A stretch of DNA of 64,000 nt from Haliclona indistincta (taxonomy: Eukaryota; Porifera; Demospongiae; Haplosclerida; Chalinidae). Position 1 is the first letter of the stretch. Each line of letters starts with the position of its first letter. Under the pieces are notes generated by a model. The model worked only from the letters and a program-made list of their open reading frames with translations. It made no database searches and had not been told where the DNA came from. The position numbers and the translations under genes were made by a program. Below are positions 9,847 through 18,740 of the stretch, piece by piece. The stretch spans positions 11,079,152 to 11,143,151 of the forward strand of contig OZ024784.1 of assembly GCA_964017065.1 (NCBI GenBank), written 5' to 3'.

Positions 9847-10393
9847 GAGAGGTTAAGTTTTACGAACGCGTAACGTGTAACCTGTAGACTCGCGTTAGAC
9901 GTCACAGGCAGGCTACTAACGGCGATTAAGTTTTGCAGGCGTAGCGGGTAATACCTGTACTCGAGCATGTATCAAAGCACTCGGGTGTGTAGCTAAGAAG
10001 ACAAGAGACGACCAGGATTTGCGTTGAGCATGGTTCAAAGGGTAAACAAAATGCTTGTAGCTCGACAAACTAACCAGCAGCTTGATGAGCCAAAGTCGTT
10101 CCTGCCCTGACGTCTTGTACGGGCGAAGGACAGCTCGTATCGGCGTTTCGAAATGTCGAGCATGTAGAGCAGGAATCAAGCTACAAATACATCTGTAACA
10201 AACGTGGAATTGATGAAACTTTGAGCAACAAAATCCACAGGTAAACTTCCAACCTGTAGACAGTGGTCTACACGCACTGTACGGGTAAAATCAACGGGTA
10301 AGCCAGCCCAGCCCACTTATTGTAGCGCTCATGTGATCTTTTACACGTTACGTGTGCACGTTACACGTACGGGTAATAAAAACTTAATCTCTC
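9847..10393. mobile_element. 547-bp MITE, termini GAGAGGTTAAGTTTT, TSD TATTA
   Basis: GAGAGGTTAAGTTTT at the left is mirrored by AAAACTTAATCTCTC at the right. TATTA is duplicated at 9842-9846 and 10394-10398, and the satellite word GAGTTATTATAGAAGCC is restored if the insert is removed. Internal ACGTGTAAC/GTTACACGT subterminal repeats are present. Open frames inside are not convincing. Confidence 0.75.
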
Positions 10394-10460
10394 TATTATA
10401 GAAGCCATACAAGTGTGATTGGGTGCGTTGGGCTCACCTCATCGAGCTCTTTCAAATGAG

Positions 10461-10785
10461 CTTGTTGGAAATCAGTGAATATTGGACAATATTTATTATT
10501 ATTGATTGATTGATTGACATGTGATGACGTAATAAAAGAGTGAACCTACAGAATCATAACGAGTAGTGCGTAGTCTTCAGGGTAGCGGCCGTCTGTGAGG
10601 TAAATCTTACACGGTCCTTCGAATCGGATTGCCGAACACTTTGAACATCGAATCTACCTCAAGTTGACAGACGGGCTACCAAGAAACCCACGATCGACCG
10701 ACGGGGAAAAAATGGCGGAGGACGAGCAAATGAGAACTCATATATCTAGAGTTCATGGAGAACTCATATATCTAGTGTATGCAAA
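10461..10785. other. low-copy stretch between satellite and LINE
   Basis: No satellite match. It holds a short ATTG tandem (10491-10515), an ATG in a good context (GGGGAAAAAATGGCGG, 10712) followed by 12 acidic codons, and a 26-bp direct duplication with GAGAACTCATATATCTAG at 10732 and 10758, next to the LINE 5' junction. I see no supported gene. Confidence 0.4.
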
Positions 10786-11304
10786 AAGGATAACCGTCAG
10801 CTTGGTCTCCTGCATAGAAAGCTCGGATCTGCCCCTCCATCCGTTAGAGACAAAGTTTATCGTACCTCCATCCTTCCCACTCTGGAGTATTGTAGTGCCG
10901 TTTGGTCTCCTCACTGTAAAATACATATACAAGCCTTGGAACGCGTTGAAACCTTTGCAGCCCGCGTTGTGACTCATAATTGGAAAATGGATCGGTCTTC
11001 TCTTCTGGCTTCTCTCCAGTGGTCCTCTCTTGAATCCCGCCGTAAGACTCAGTCTCTTAAAGTTTGTTTTAATATTGTAAATAATCTCTCTATTATTCCA
11101 CCTTCTTATTTTTCATTTCACCCTCATCCTTCTCCTCGTCGTCCTCATAATCTTATTCTGTATAAACCCTTTGCTCGGACTAACTCATATTTCTTTTCTT
11201 TTTTTGTTAATGTTGTTTCATTGTGGAATCAGTTGCCTAACCATGTTGTATCTAGTTTTTCTTCTTCTGCTTTTAAACATCAGTTATCTTCTATTTATCT
11301 TTAG
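10786..11304 (+). pseudogene. LINE reverse transcriptase C-terminal fragment
   Basis: One open frame without a real start codon, entered by truncation. It shows the thumb and post-thumb region seen in CR1/Jockey-like LINEs: ILPTLEYCSAVWSPH, then ALERVETFAARVVTHNW, HPHPSPRRPHN, and LWNQLPNHVV near the end. The catalytic palm (YADD) is missing. It ends at TAG 11302-11304. It has no stop over 170 codons, so the truncation is fairly recent or the fragment is too short to show decay. Confidence 0.8.
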
Positions 11305-11339
11305 TTTTATTTATTTATTTTTTTCCTTTTCTTATATAG

Positions 11340-11632
11340 CAGTGGCGTATCTAGGGGGGGTGCTCAGGGTGCTCCAGCACCCCCCTTAAACTAGACTTAT
11401 TAATATTCATAAAGTAGCAGGCTACTGGCTAACCTAACCTCAGGCTCTAAGCTCTATAGCTTCATCGAAGAATCCATGATGATCGAGTGCCATACAGTTC
11501 TAAATAACGCACACTGTACCAATTACACGCAAAATAAGCGAAAATTAATTGTTCATGAATAATTAATTAGCAAAATTTTTCGGGTCGCCCATTTTCAGCA
11601 CCCCCTTCTGCCGAATCCTAGATACGCCACTG
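11340..11632. mobile_element. 293-bp MITE with CAGTGGCGTATCTAGG termini
   Basis: CAGTGGCGTATCTAGG at the left and CCTAGATACGCCACTG at the right are perfect inverted repeats. TATAG is repeated at 11335-11339 and 11633-11637. CAGTGGCGTA-type ends are common in hAT-like MITEs, although the visible duplication is 5 bp, not the usual 8. It sits in the LINE 3' UTR. Confidence 0.8.
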
Positions 11633-11724
11633 TATAGGGCTGTCTGTTTATTAGCTCTGCTAGCTAGTCAGTCCTGCATTGTCTTTGCAAATCAGTATAT
11701 ATAAAATAAAAAAATAAAAAAAGG

Positions 11725-11814
11725 GGAGTGGCCTCTGCGAGACTACCAATCTGACAACCCCATCCTGACGAGGATACAGGGGTACTAGGCTCTACAGTGG
11801 CCCATTGTATATTA
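11725..11814. other. short unassigned stretch
   Basis: GC-richer 90 bp (GGGGAGTGGCCTCTGCGAGA onward) between the LINE tail and the hairpin satellite. No feature recognised. Confidence 0.3.
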
Positions 11815-12199
11815 AAAACAATTAAATAAAAAAATTAAATAAAAACATTGTTCGCATGACGCCTGGTAACAATTTTTTTTATTCAATTTTTTTATTTTAT
11901 TTTTTTTACCATTATTTTATTATTATTATGTTTTTTATGTATGCTGTTCCTTGTGTACTATTGAAAAATGTATAATAATAATAAAATAATGGTAAAAAAA
12001 ATTGAATTAAAAAATAATAATATAAAAATCATTGTTCCCAGGCGTCATGGGAACAATGTTTTTTATTTAATTTTTTTAGTATTATTTTATTACTATTATA
12101 TTTTTTATGTATGAGGTTCCTTGTGTATTATTGAAAAAATATATAATAATTATAAAATAATTGTGAAAAAAATTTTAAAAAATTAAGTAAAAAACATTG
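11815..12199. repeat. hairpin satellite, short array
   Basis: Two units of the hairpin satellite described at 18741-22333, with the variants GACGCCTGGTAACAATTT and GGCGTCATGGGAACAATG. Confidence 0.85.
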
Positions 12200-12894
12200 T
12201 TAACTCTTTAGGGCCGATAGCGGATATATCCGCGTGTTAGTTACTATCATTATTTGACGATAGCGGATGTATCCGCGCTTTACTTTTCATGGCCTCTACT
12301 TGTCACGGCGAACGCTGTAATAGCTTCAGAAGCAACAGTGATCATCTATCTATCGTCCATCTTCGTCCATCTTCGTAATAACAGGGAACTACCCACAACG
12401 ATCACGCGACACGATGCAAGTAGCGCGCATGGTACAAGCTATGCAGCGGCAGTATTGCATACACGATGGCAACACGACGCTTCTCTGCTGCCGACGTTGT
12501 GAGGCTTTTTCAAGAATGAAGAGATGGAGAAACATTCTTCGAGGGAAGTGATGATAGCCTTGGGATGTCAGACAAAACAATAAAAATTTCTAGCTAAAGC
12601 TCCAGATGCAGGCTCCTTAGCTCCAGATGATAGCTGCTTCCAACATGATGACTTCTGTATGATAAGTAAGCGAATAGAAATAAATCAATAGCAACAATTG
12701 AAAAAAATCTTTCAACCAGTGACACACACAGACTGTGAACAAGAAGTTAGCATGGAAGGTATGTATGAAGTTGTCAGTCGAACAACTATAATGATACACA
12801 CACAGACGACCACAATATTGAGATGCAAGAGACAATAAGTGGGGAAAGAGCTGTAGGCAGAGATCTGGGCACAACATGTAGTAGTGAACATGCA

Positions 12895-13870
12895 CCAAAC
12901 AGTCCAATGGAAGGTACACAAGTCAAACGCTAAAATCTGTCAACTACACAAACACAGATGATGTGACAGAGCATAGGGGAAGAGCTAGAGGTCAGAGACA
13001 AGGTCATGGTAGAGGACGCAGCCAACCAACTGACCGCACACACGACAGCCCAATGGAAGGTATACATACAATTCTAAATCCATCAATAACACAAACACAC
13101 ACAGACAATGAGACACAAGTGACAGAGCGTAGAGGAAGAACTAGAGGTCAGAGACGAGGTCGTGGTAGAGGACGGAGCCAACCAACTGACCGCACACACG
13201 ACAGCCCAATGGAAGGTATACATACAATTCTAAATCCATCAATAACACAAACACACACAGACAATGAGACACAAGTGACAGAGCGTAGAGTAGAGGTCAG
13301 AGACGAGGTCGTAGTAGAGGACGCAGCCAACCAACTGACCGCACACACGACAGCCCAATGGAAGGTATACATACAATTCTAAATCCATCAATAACACCAA
13401 CACACACAGACAATGAGACACACCTGACAGAGCGTAGAGGAAGAGCTAGAGGTCAGAGACGAGGTCGTGGTAGAGGACACAGCCAATCAACTGACTGCAC
13501 ACACGACAGCCCAATGGAAGGTATACATTGAATTCTAAATCCATCAATAACACAAACACACACAGAGCGTAGAGGAAGAGCTAGAGGTCAGAGACGAGGT
13601 CGTGGTAGAGGACGCAGCCAATCAACTGACTGCACACACGACAGCCCAATGGAAGGTATACATACAATTCTAAATCCATCAATAACACAAACACACTCAG
13701 ACAATGAGACGCAAATGACAGAGCGTAGAGGAAGAACTAGAGGTCAGAGACGAGGTCATGGTAGAGGACGCAGCCAACCAACTGACTGCACACACGACAG
13801 CCCAATGGAAGGTATACATACAATTCTAAATCCATCAATGACACAAACACACACAGGCAATGAGAACAGT
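12895..13870 (+). repeat. ~150-160-bp coding tandem repeat, six or more units
   Basis: Each unit carries CCCAATGGAAGGTATACATA, TCTAAATCCATCAATAACAC, ACAGAGCGTAGAGGAAGA and CGAGGTCGTGGTAGAGGACG. Starts of the CCAATGGAAGGTA word lie near 12903, 13049, 13206, 13357, 13511, 13647 and 13801. Several units keep the transposase frame and spell Arg-Gly-rich peptides; one is shifted. Confidence 0.9.
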
Positions 13871-15349
13871 GCCACACAAGAGACAGGGAGAAGTGCTAGA
13901 GGCAGAGGTCAGGGACGAGGTCGTGGTAGACGCAGACAACAAAGTGGTCAGAGACGAACACGTGTTAGAGGACAAAGGCAATCAGTAAACAGAGGAAGTG
14001 ATGACCAAGGTAAGAAAAGGAGGTCTGTATTGTACACTACCTTACACTTAGTAATGCTGTCACAGAGTCAGAATGGTTGACCACACCCACTCCTGTGGTA
14101 GTAGAGTCCTTTACAGGTACACCAGGACCAACACAGTCTCTGCCGCAGGATCCACTAGAGCAATTCAAGTTGTTTTTCACTGATGAAATGCTGGAAGACA
14201 TAGTGAGAGAGACAAATAGGTATGCCGAGCTATGTAGAGGAGACAACCTTTGGAAAACGAACAAGGAAGAAATTGCTGCTTACTTTGGGTTCCAAATCCT
14301 CATGAGTATAGTCAAGGAACCAGAGATCAGAGACTATTGGTCCAGAGATCCACGACTGCAATACCACTCCATAAGCAGTCGTATTTCTAGAGAACGTTTT
14401 GAAGAGGTAACTAGATATCTGCACTTCGTCGACAATTCTGTTTTGCCAAGTCGAAGTGAGCATGGCTACAACCGGCTACAGAAGATCCAGCCAATCATTG
14501 ACGTAGTGAGGAGACAGTGCCTGGAATTCTACGAACCTAGGCAAGAGAACAGTGTTGACGAAGCAATGATACCATTCAAAGGTAGTAATACATAATAGTT
14601 GTTAGTAAATACTTGCCTAAACAATTTATTTTAGGGCGATCCACAATGAAACAGTACCTCCCCAAAAAACCAATCAAAAGGGGCTTCAAGGTGTGGGTAC
14701 GTGCTGAATCTGCAACAGGGTTCTTCTCGGACTTCGAGGTATACACCGGGAAGTCCTCAGAGCCATCAGAGGATGAGGGAGCTGAACACGCACTCTGCCT
14801 GGGAAAGAAAGTGGTGCTAAATCTTGCATATAGCTTACACCAACATCACTACAAGCTATTTTATGATAACTACTTTACTACCTGTCGACTTGCAGAAATG
14901 CTTCTTGAGAAAGGGATATATTCATGTGGTACAGCAAGGATGGACAGAAGAGGGTTCCCAGCAGATCTCAAGGGACTCAGGTTGAACAGAGGTGAATTTG
15001 ACTTCCGGCAAAAAGGTGGTGTGGTTGCGACGGTCTGGAGGGACAAGAAAGATGTAAGCATAATCTCGACATTGACATCAGGCACTGAAACTACGACTGT
15101 TGAACGAAGGCAGAAAGATGGCACAAAGGTAACTGTACCATGCCCGCAAGCAGTCGCTACCTACAACACATACAGTGCTTCCAGCTTAAAGAGTAGAATT
15201 TTGAAAATTTGACATATTGTGGTGTAAAACCAACATTATAGATGCTGTGACTGTTAAATCTGGTATGAATCTTGATACATCATTGCTGATCATAAAAATG
15301 AAGTTTAAATGACTCACAAGATGTAATCTTAAAGTTATGAATGGTTATG

Positions 15350-16543
15350 TCACGACAAATATGGACCCCCCTAAAAAGTTCCCCCCGGTCCATAATTTTC
15401 GGACCGCCGGCCCTGATATTTCGAAATAAATGAACCGGGGGGACAGAAAATTGCTGAAATATTTGGACCCCAGTGAATATATTTTGCCCCCCCTAGGTCC
15501 GTAATTTTTGGACTCCCATTTTTTATTTATGAGCCAACAATAGTTGCAATACCTTTCATCACATTATAATCATGAAGAATAGCAACTACAATACCTACAC
15601 CATCGTTGACATCGACTGCACTCGACCATGTCAGCAAAGCTCGCAGGCACTGTGCGGCAGTCGCAGCCTGGGAATAACTCTATTTCCTTCAAAGCCTTAA
15701 CTCTAGATTTGTTCTCTCGTCCTTCACTTCTAGTTGTCGAAAACATGGACCACTCATTATTAAGAATGTGTGAAGATGCTCCCTCATTTTTCTTTGATAG
15801 AACAAGAAAGCACTCGGATGTTTACCTGCAGCAAGTGTTGCTGCAAAAGATATAGCAAACAAGCCACAATCCGAAGATCCTCTTTGTTTTGACATTGTCT
15901 GAACCTATACCACAGTAATAAAATTATGCATGATGCGGACTGACCGTGCAATAATTATGACGTACCTGACAGCGGTGATAGCATTCTTCTCAGTGCATAT
16001 TATTGCTGCTATCTGCCTCTCTAATGCTCCAGTCACATGTGGGTGTCGAACACATCTACTTCACCATTTCAGTGTACAACTTAACTACCTTTACCAAACG
16101 TTTTTTCCTTTTCAAAAAAACTTTTCCCTTCTCGACGATTAGCGTGGCAGCTCTCTTTCTCACTGCTCGTTTCTTTTTCTTCGACAACCCATCCGGGTAA
16201 GTTCGCTGAACGGCGTAATCAATGGCTAGGTCCAGAATAGCTTGGTCCTTTTCTTAATTCATCGTCACTCATGCAGGTACAGGCACGTCCGCGATCGATT
16301 TTTCTTCTCCCATGCTGTCCGTAGTTCTGAGCTCTTTCTCTGGTGAGGGTAATTTTATACTATCTATTGGCCTTGATCAGTATCGGCAGCTGCAAACTAA
16401 GCGCCATACGGGCACAAAGAAGACGCGTTGAAGTGAAACTACGAGGGGAACGTGTATTTCAATGGGGTCCTCAAATTACACCTGAATGCGCGAAATATTT
16501 GGACCCCCGGAGCGAATATTTCGGGGGTCCTTAAATAACGTGA
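15350..16543. mobile_element. nested element with TCACG/GGACCCCC termini
   Basis: Ends TCACGACAAATATGGACCCC and, inverted, TCACGTTATTTAAGGACCCC. The subterminal regions repeat ATATTTGGACCCC and GGTCCGTAATTTT words in both orientations. The flanks TGGTTATG and CAGTTATG look like a diverged 8-bp duplication. It carries a Ulp1-like peptidase relic. A stray GGGGGTCCAAATCT near 17697 shows the family is dispersed. Confidence 0.6.
15689..15895 (-). pseudogene. Ulp1-like (C48) cysteine peptidase C-terminal relic
   Basis: The 68-codon frame holds QRGSSDCGLFAISFAATLA, the signature around the catalytic Cys of Ulp1/SENP-type peptidases (Gln, then Asp-Cys-Gly), followed by a helix with FYQRKMREHL as in transposon-borne Ulp1 domains. 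The catalytic His and Asp, which lie upstream in the family, are not in this frame, and a TAG precedes it. I take it as the tail of a peptidase domain from a larger DNA transposon, kept in a deletion derivative. Confidence 0.6.
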
Positions 16544-17597
16544 CAGTTATGTAGAAGTGATTAGCGAAAGTCAGTAGCAAGTGTTTAGGCTTGGAAATTT
16601 GCATTTGACTTAGTTAAGAATAGCCACTTGTCATACAACACAAGGAATAGTTCAATTTTCAATAGGAATTGATTCGGTTGCTTATGTTTGCTGCATAATG
16701 TTTTTATGTAATTTAACACACAAAAATTCCTCCGTTTTGGAGTTCAAAAAGTGTTTAGGCTCAAATTTCAACAAATTTGTTAGTTAAGAATGGTCTTTAA
16801 AGCAGGTAGTACATACATAGCATAATTTTATAATTTGCAAAAATGAAAGCTGTACTTTAAACGGTGCAGTAGTTACAAGATTTTTATTACCACATTTTGG
16901 CAATTTCAAGCTTCCGCGAATATTCGTGTGACGTCACACATTAAAACCTACAGTTCCAATGATGCCTCACTGCGTGTAATTATGATATTCTTACTATCTT
17001 TGAGGAAACAGCACCACCTAGAACACAAAATTCCAATTTTGCAGTATACACTAGAATAAACACTGTGTACAAATTCTACTGTTTAAGCTGGAAGCACTGT
17101 ACATGTCAGGCGTAGACAAAGGAGATCAACTACGACACTACTACAAAGTAAGGATGAAGAGCAGCAAGTGTTACAAATACGTCTTCTGGTTTTTATTCGA
17201 TGTCTCCATTACCAACGCATTCATTCTCTCTCGTTACATGGTAACAACCAATACCTATGCTGCTCTCAGGAGCTTCCGTCTAGACCTCGCTAATGCTCTA
17301 ATCGGAGACTACAACAGTAGGAAACGTGCAGGAAGACCGAGAGCATTGACTCATCATTCTCCTCCATTTTCCTCTCCTCGTCATGGCGGTCCTTCGCCTG
17401 CCCAGTCACCACGCATACAACTGCACCTCCCTACACGGTCCTACAGCAAGAGGTGCGCACACTGCCATTCACGAGGTCGCAGAAGAGAAACCATATGGGT
17501 TTGCTCAGAGTGCCCAGGTCAACCAGCACTGTGTTTGACGGGGAAAAGTGATGACAGTGACTGTTTCCGTGTTTGGCATGACACACTCACACAGTAA

Positions 17598-18137
17598 ACA
17601 TAAGCATGCTCACAAATATCACTCGTAACGTGTATAATAACACTCAGTAAAAAACGAACATACCTGTGTACAGTTAGAGCGCGGAAGGGAACAACTGGGG
17701 GTCCAAATCTCTACATTTACATACAATAACCATGAAAATACACAAGCACCATCCATCTAACAACACAATTACTCACCATCATAGCCTTCCAACATCGCTG
17801 CTCACCAAGTAAGTTCCAGAGACGGCGACATTCAATCCATGACCTTTACGAGCATCATCACCATGGTTTGACTTGTTTATCGCGCTAGCGGTAAGCTTGT
17901 AAGTAGGCAACCATCATCCCCCGAGTGTTTACTGTCAAGACTTGTATCTAGGTAGCTGAAGGACGCGCGCTAAAGCTCTACAAAGACGAGGAACTCGAGA
18001 GGTCAGTTCGAGGTGAAAACGCGTGATTAATTCTAAAATAAATAAATGAAAAATAAATTAAAATAAATTAATATAATTATTTTGAAATAAATAAAAGTAA
18101 ATTAAATTAAAAACAAAAGTAAAATAAGTAAAATAAA
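17598..18137. other. 3' flank of the piggyBac gene, no gene seen
   Basis: After the transposase stop there is about 400 bp of mixed sequence, including a GGGGGTCCAAATCT fragment, then an AT-rich TAAATAAATT stretch (18010-18137). No terminus with TTAA that matches 12204 was found. Confidence 0.4.
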
Positions 18138-18141
18138 TTAA

Positions 18142-18736
18142 CCCTTTAAGGCCTAGAGCGGCTTTAGTCGCCATAATTGACTCCACCTACTCTAGACATC
18201 ATAAAAAGTGCAAAAAATGCTCTAGAAAGGTCAAATCAAGTTTATTTGCAAAAGATGACTTTACCTGAAAAAACCACCTGTTTTTTGGCGCGCCCTCCCC
18301 ACTAAAACGTACAGCATGGGGGGAATTTTAAAGGGGGTGTCCCCCCGTTAACCCGTGGTTCGAAGGGGCGGAGCCCCTCGCAACTTTTGGCATTTTTAAG
18401 GCTTCAGGATGCCCGGAAATGCATACTTGGGCATGGAATATGGTCAAAACTATGCTGTTTGCTCACCTGGACACCTCAAGGTTTTTGTATCAGTCACAAG
18501 GGCTAAACGAAGACCAAAATTGGCTGAAAAATGACGAGGTCGCAGCATTTAAGCGGCTTCAGTTCCGAAGTGGGAGAAGCCAACTCAGTTTAGTACATGG
18601 TTGTAAACTTTGACATACCAGGAAACAACAGTGCTAGTTTGGAACAGCTAACGTACTGCATGTTGTAGAAAATGCAAGAAAACTGTCAGTTTAGAGCAAG
18701 TCGAATTTTCGTCAAAATAATTCAGTCCCTAAAGAG
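18142..18736. mobile_element. 595-bp piggyBac-type MITE at TTAA
   Basis: TTAA at 18138-18141 and 18737-18740; left end CCCTTTAAGGCC, right end CCCTAAAGAG. The interior shares words with 62526-63116 (GGCGCGCCCTC, a GGCTTC-GGA segment, AAAAGTGC), so it is the same family, more diverged. Confidence 0.8.
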
Positions 18737-18740
18737 TTAA

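Larger units (their letters stand above)
7135..10460 (+). repeat. seven-unit satellite with CCCTAAA telomere-like spacers
   Basis: Units of about 300-370 bp share AACTGAGTTATTATAGAAGC, GGGTGCGTTGGGCTCACCTC, TCATTAATATTCATTGAGCC, ATGCGCCTTGCTTTGTACTA and the small hairpin CCCTCTGATAGAGGG. Unit marks (GAGTTATTATA) lie near 7212, 7530, 7896, 8917, 9226, 9461 and 9838/10394. Between units sit degenerate CCCTAAA and CCCTAAAC runs, the plant-type telomere word and not the usual animal CCCTAA, with some CCCTAA mixed in (about 7805-7840). Two inserted elements interrupt it (8149-8788 and 9847-10393). Confidence 0.85.
10786..11724 (+). mobile_element. 5'-truncated CR1/Jockey-type LINE, 3' end only
   Basis: The reverse transcriptase tail (10786-11304) is followed by a 3' UTR and an A-rich tail (ATAAAATAAAAAAATAAAAAAA) ending near 11724. 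A separate MITE (11340-11632) splits the UTR. A short 3' fragment with an A-rich end is the usual outcome of incomplete target-primed reverse transcription. Confidence 0.75.
15173..17099. mobile_element. 1,927-bp Tc1/mariner-type element inside the piggyBac transposase
   Basis: CAGTGCTTCCAGCTTAAA begins it and the inverted copy TTTAAGCTGGAAGCACTG ends it, with TA at 15171-15172 and 17100-17101. Deleting it with one TA joins the host codons without a shift. No transposase of its own is visible. Another element (15350-16543) lies within it. Confidence 0.9.
12466..17597 (+). pseudogene. piggyBac transposase with Arg-Gly repeats, broken and interrupted
   Basis: N-terminus: MATRRFSAADVVRLFQE from 12466, then a TGA at 12517-12519, then more in-frame acidic sequence (FFEGSDDSLGMSD). 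A repeat-rich part (12895-13990) encodes Arg-Gly-rich segments such as RGQRRGRGRGRSQPT and has at least one frame change near 13290. Introns: 14010-14065 (56 bp, GTAAGA...ACAG) and 14582-14634 (53 bp, GTAGTA...TTTAG), both phase 1. The core includes FFTDEMLEDIVRETNRYAEL, first Asp in VDEAMIPFKG, second in LFYDNYFTT, third in GVDKGDQ. The reading is cut between the second and third Asp by a 1,927-bp element (15173-17099). C-terminal Cys-rich tail at 17450-17570. All three catalytic Asp codons survive, but this copy cannot make a transposase. Confidence 0.85.
12204..18000 (+). mobile_element. large degenerate piggyBac-type element (right end not found)
   Basis: The left end is TTAA (12200-12203) then CTCTTTAGGGCCGATAGCGG, with two GCGGATATATCCGC-like palindromes, matching the right end of the MITE at 8149-8788. 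It carries a broken piggyBac transposase (12466-17597). I could not find a matching right terminus followed by TTAA before the unrelated MITE at 18142, so the right boundary of 18000 is only a guess. Confidence 0.55.

Noticed and set aside
9786..10179. Small minus-strand frames in the 9847-10393 element
   Set aside because: They follow subterminal inverted repeats of a MITE and have no recognisable motif.
18142..18736. Right terminus of the large piggyBac element that starts at 12204
   Set aside because: The end CCCTAAAGAG before TTAA looked suitable, but 18142-18736 is a complete MITE with its own left end and TTAA, and matches 62526-63116 throughout.
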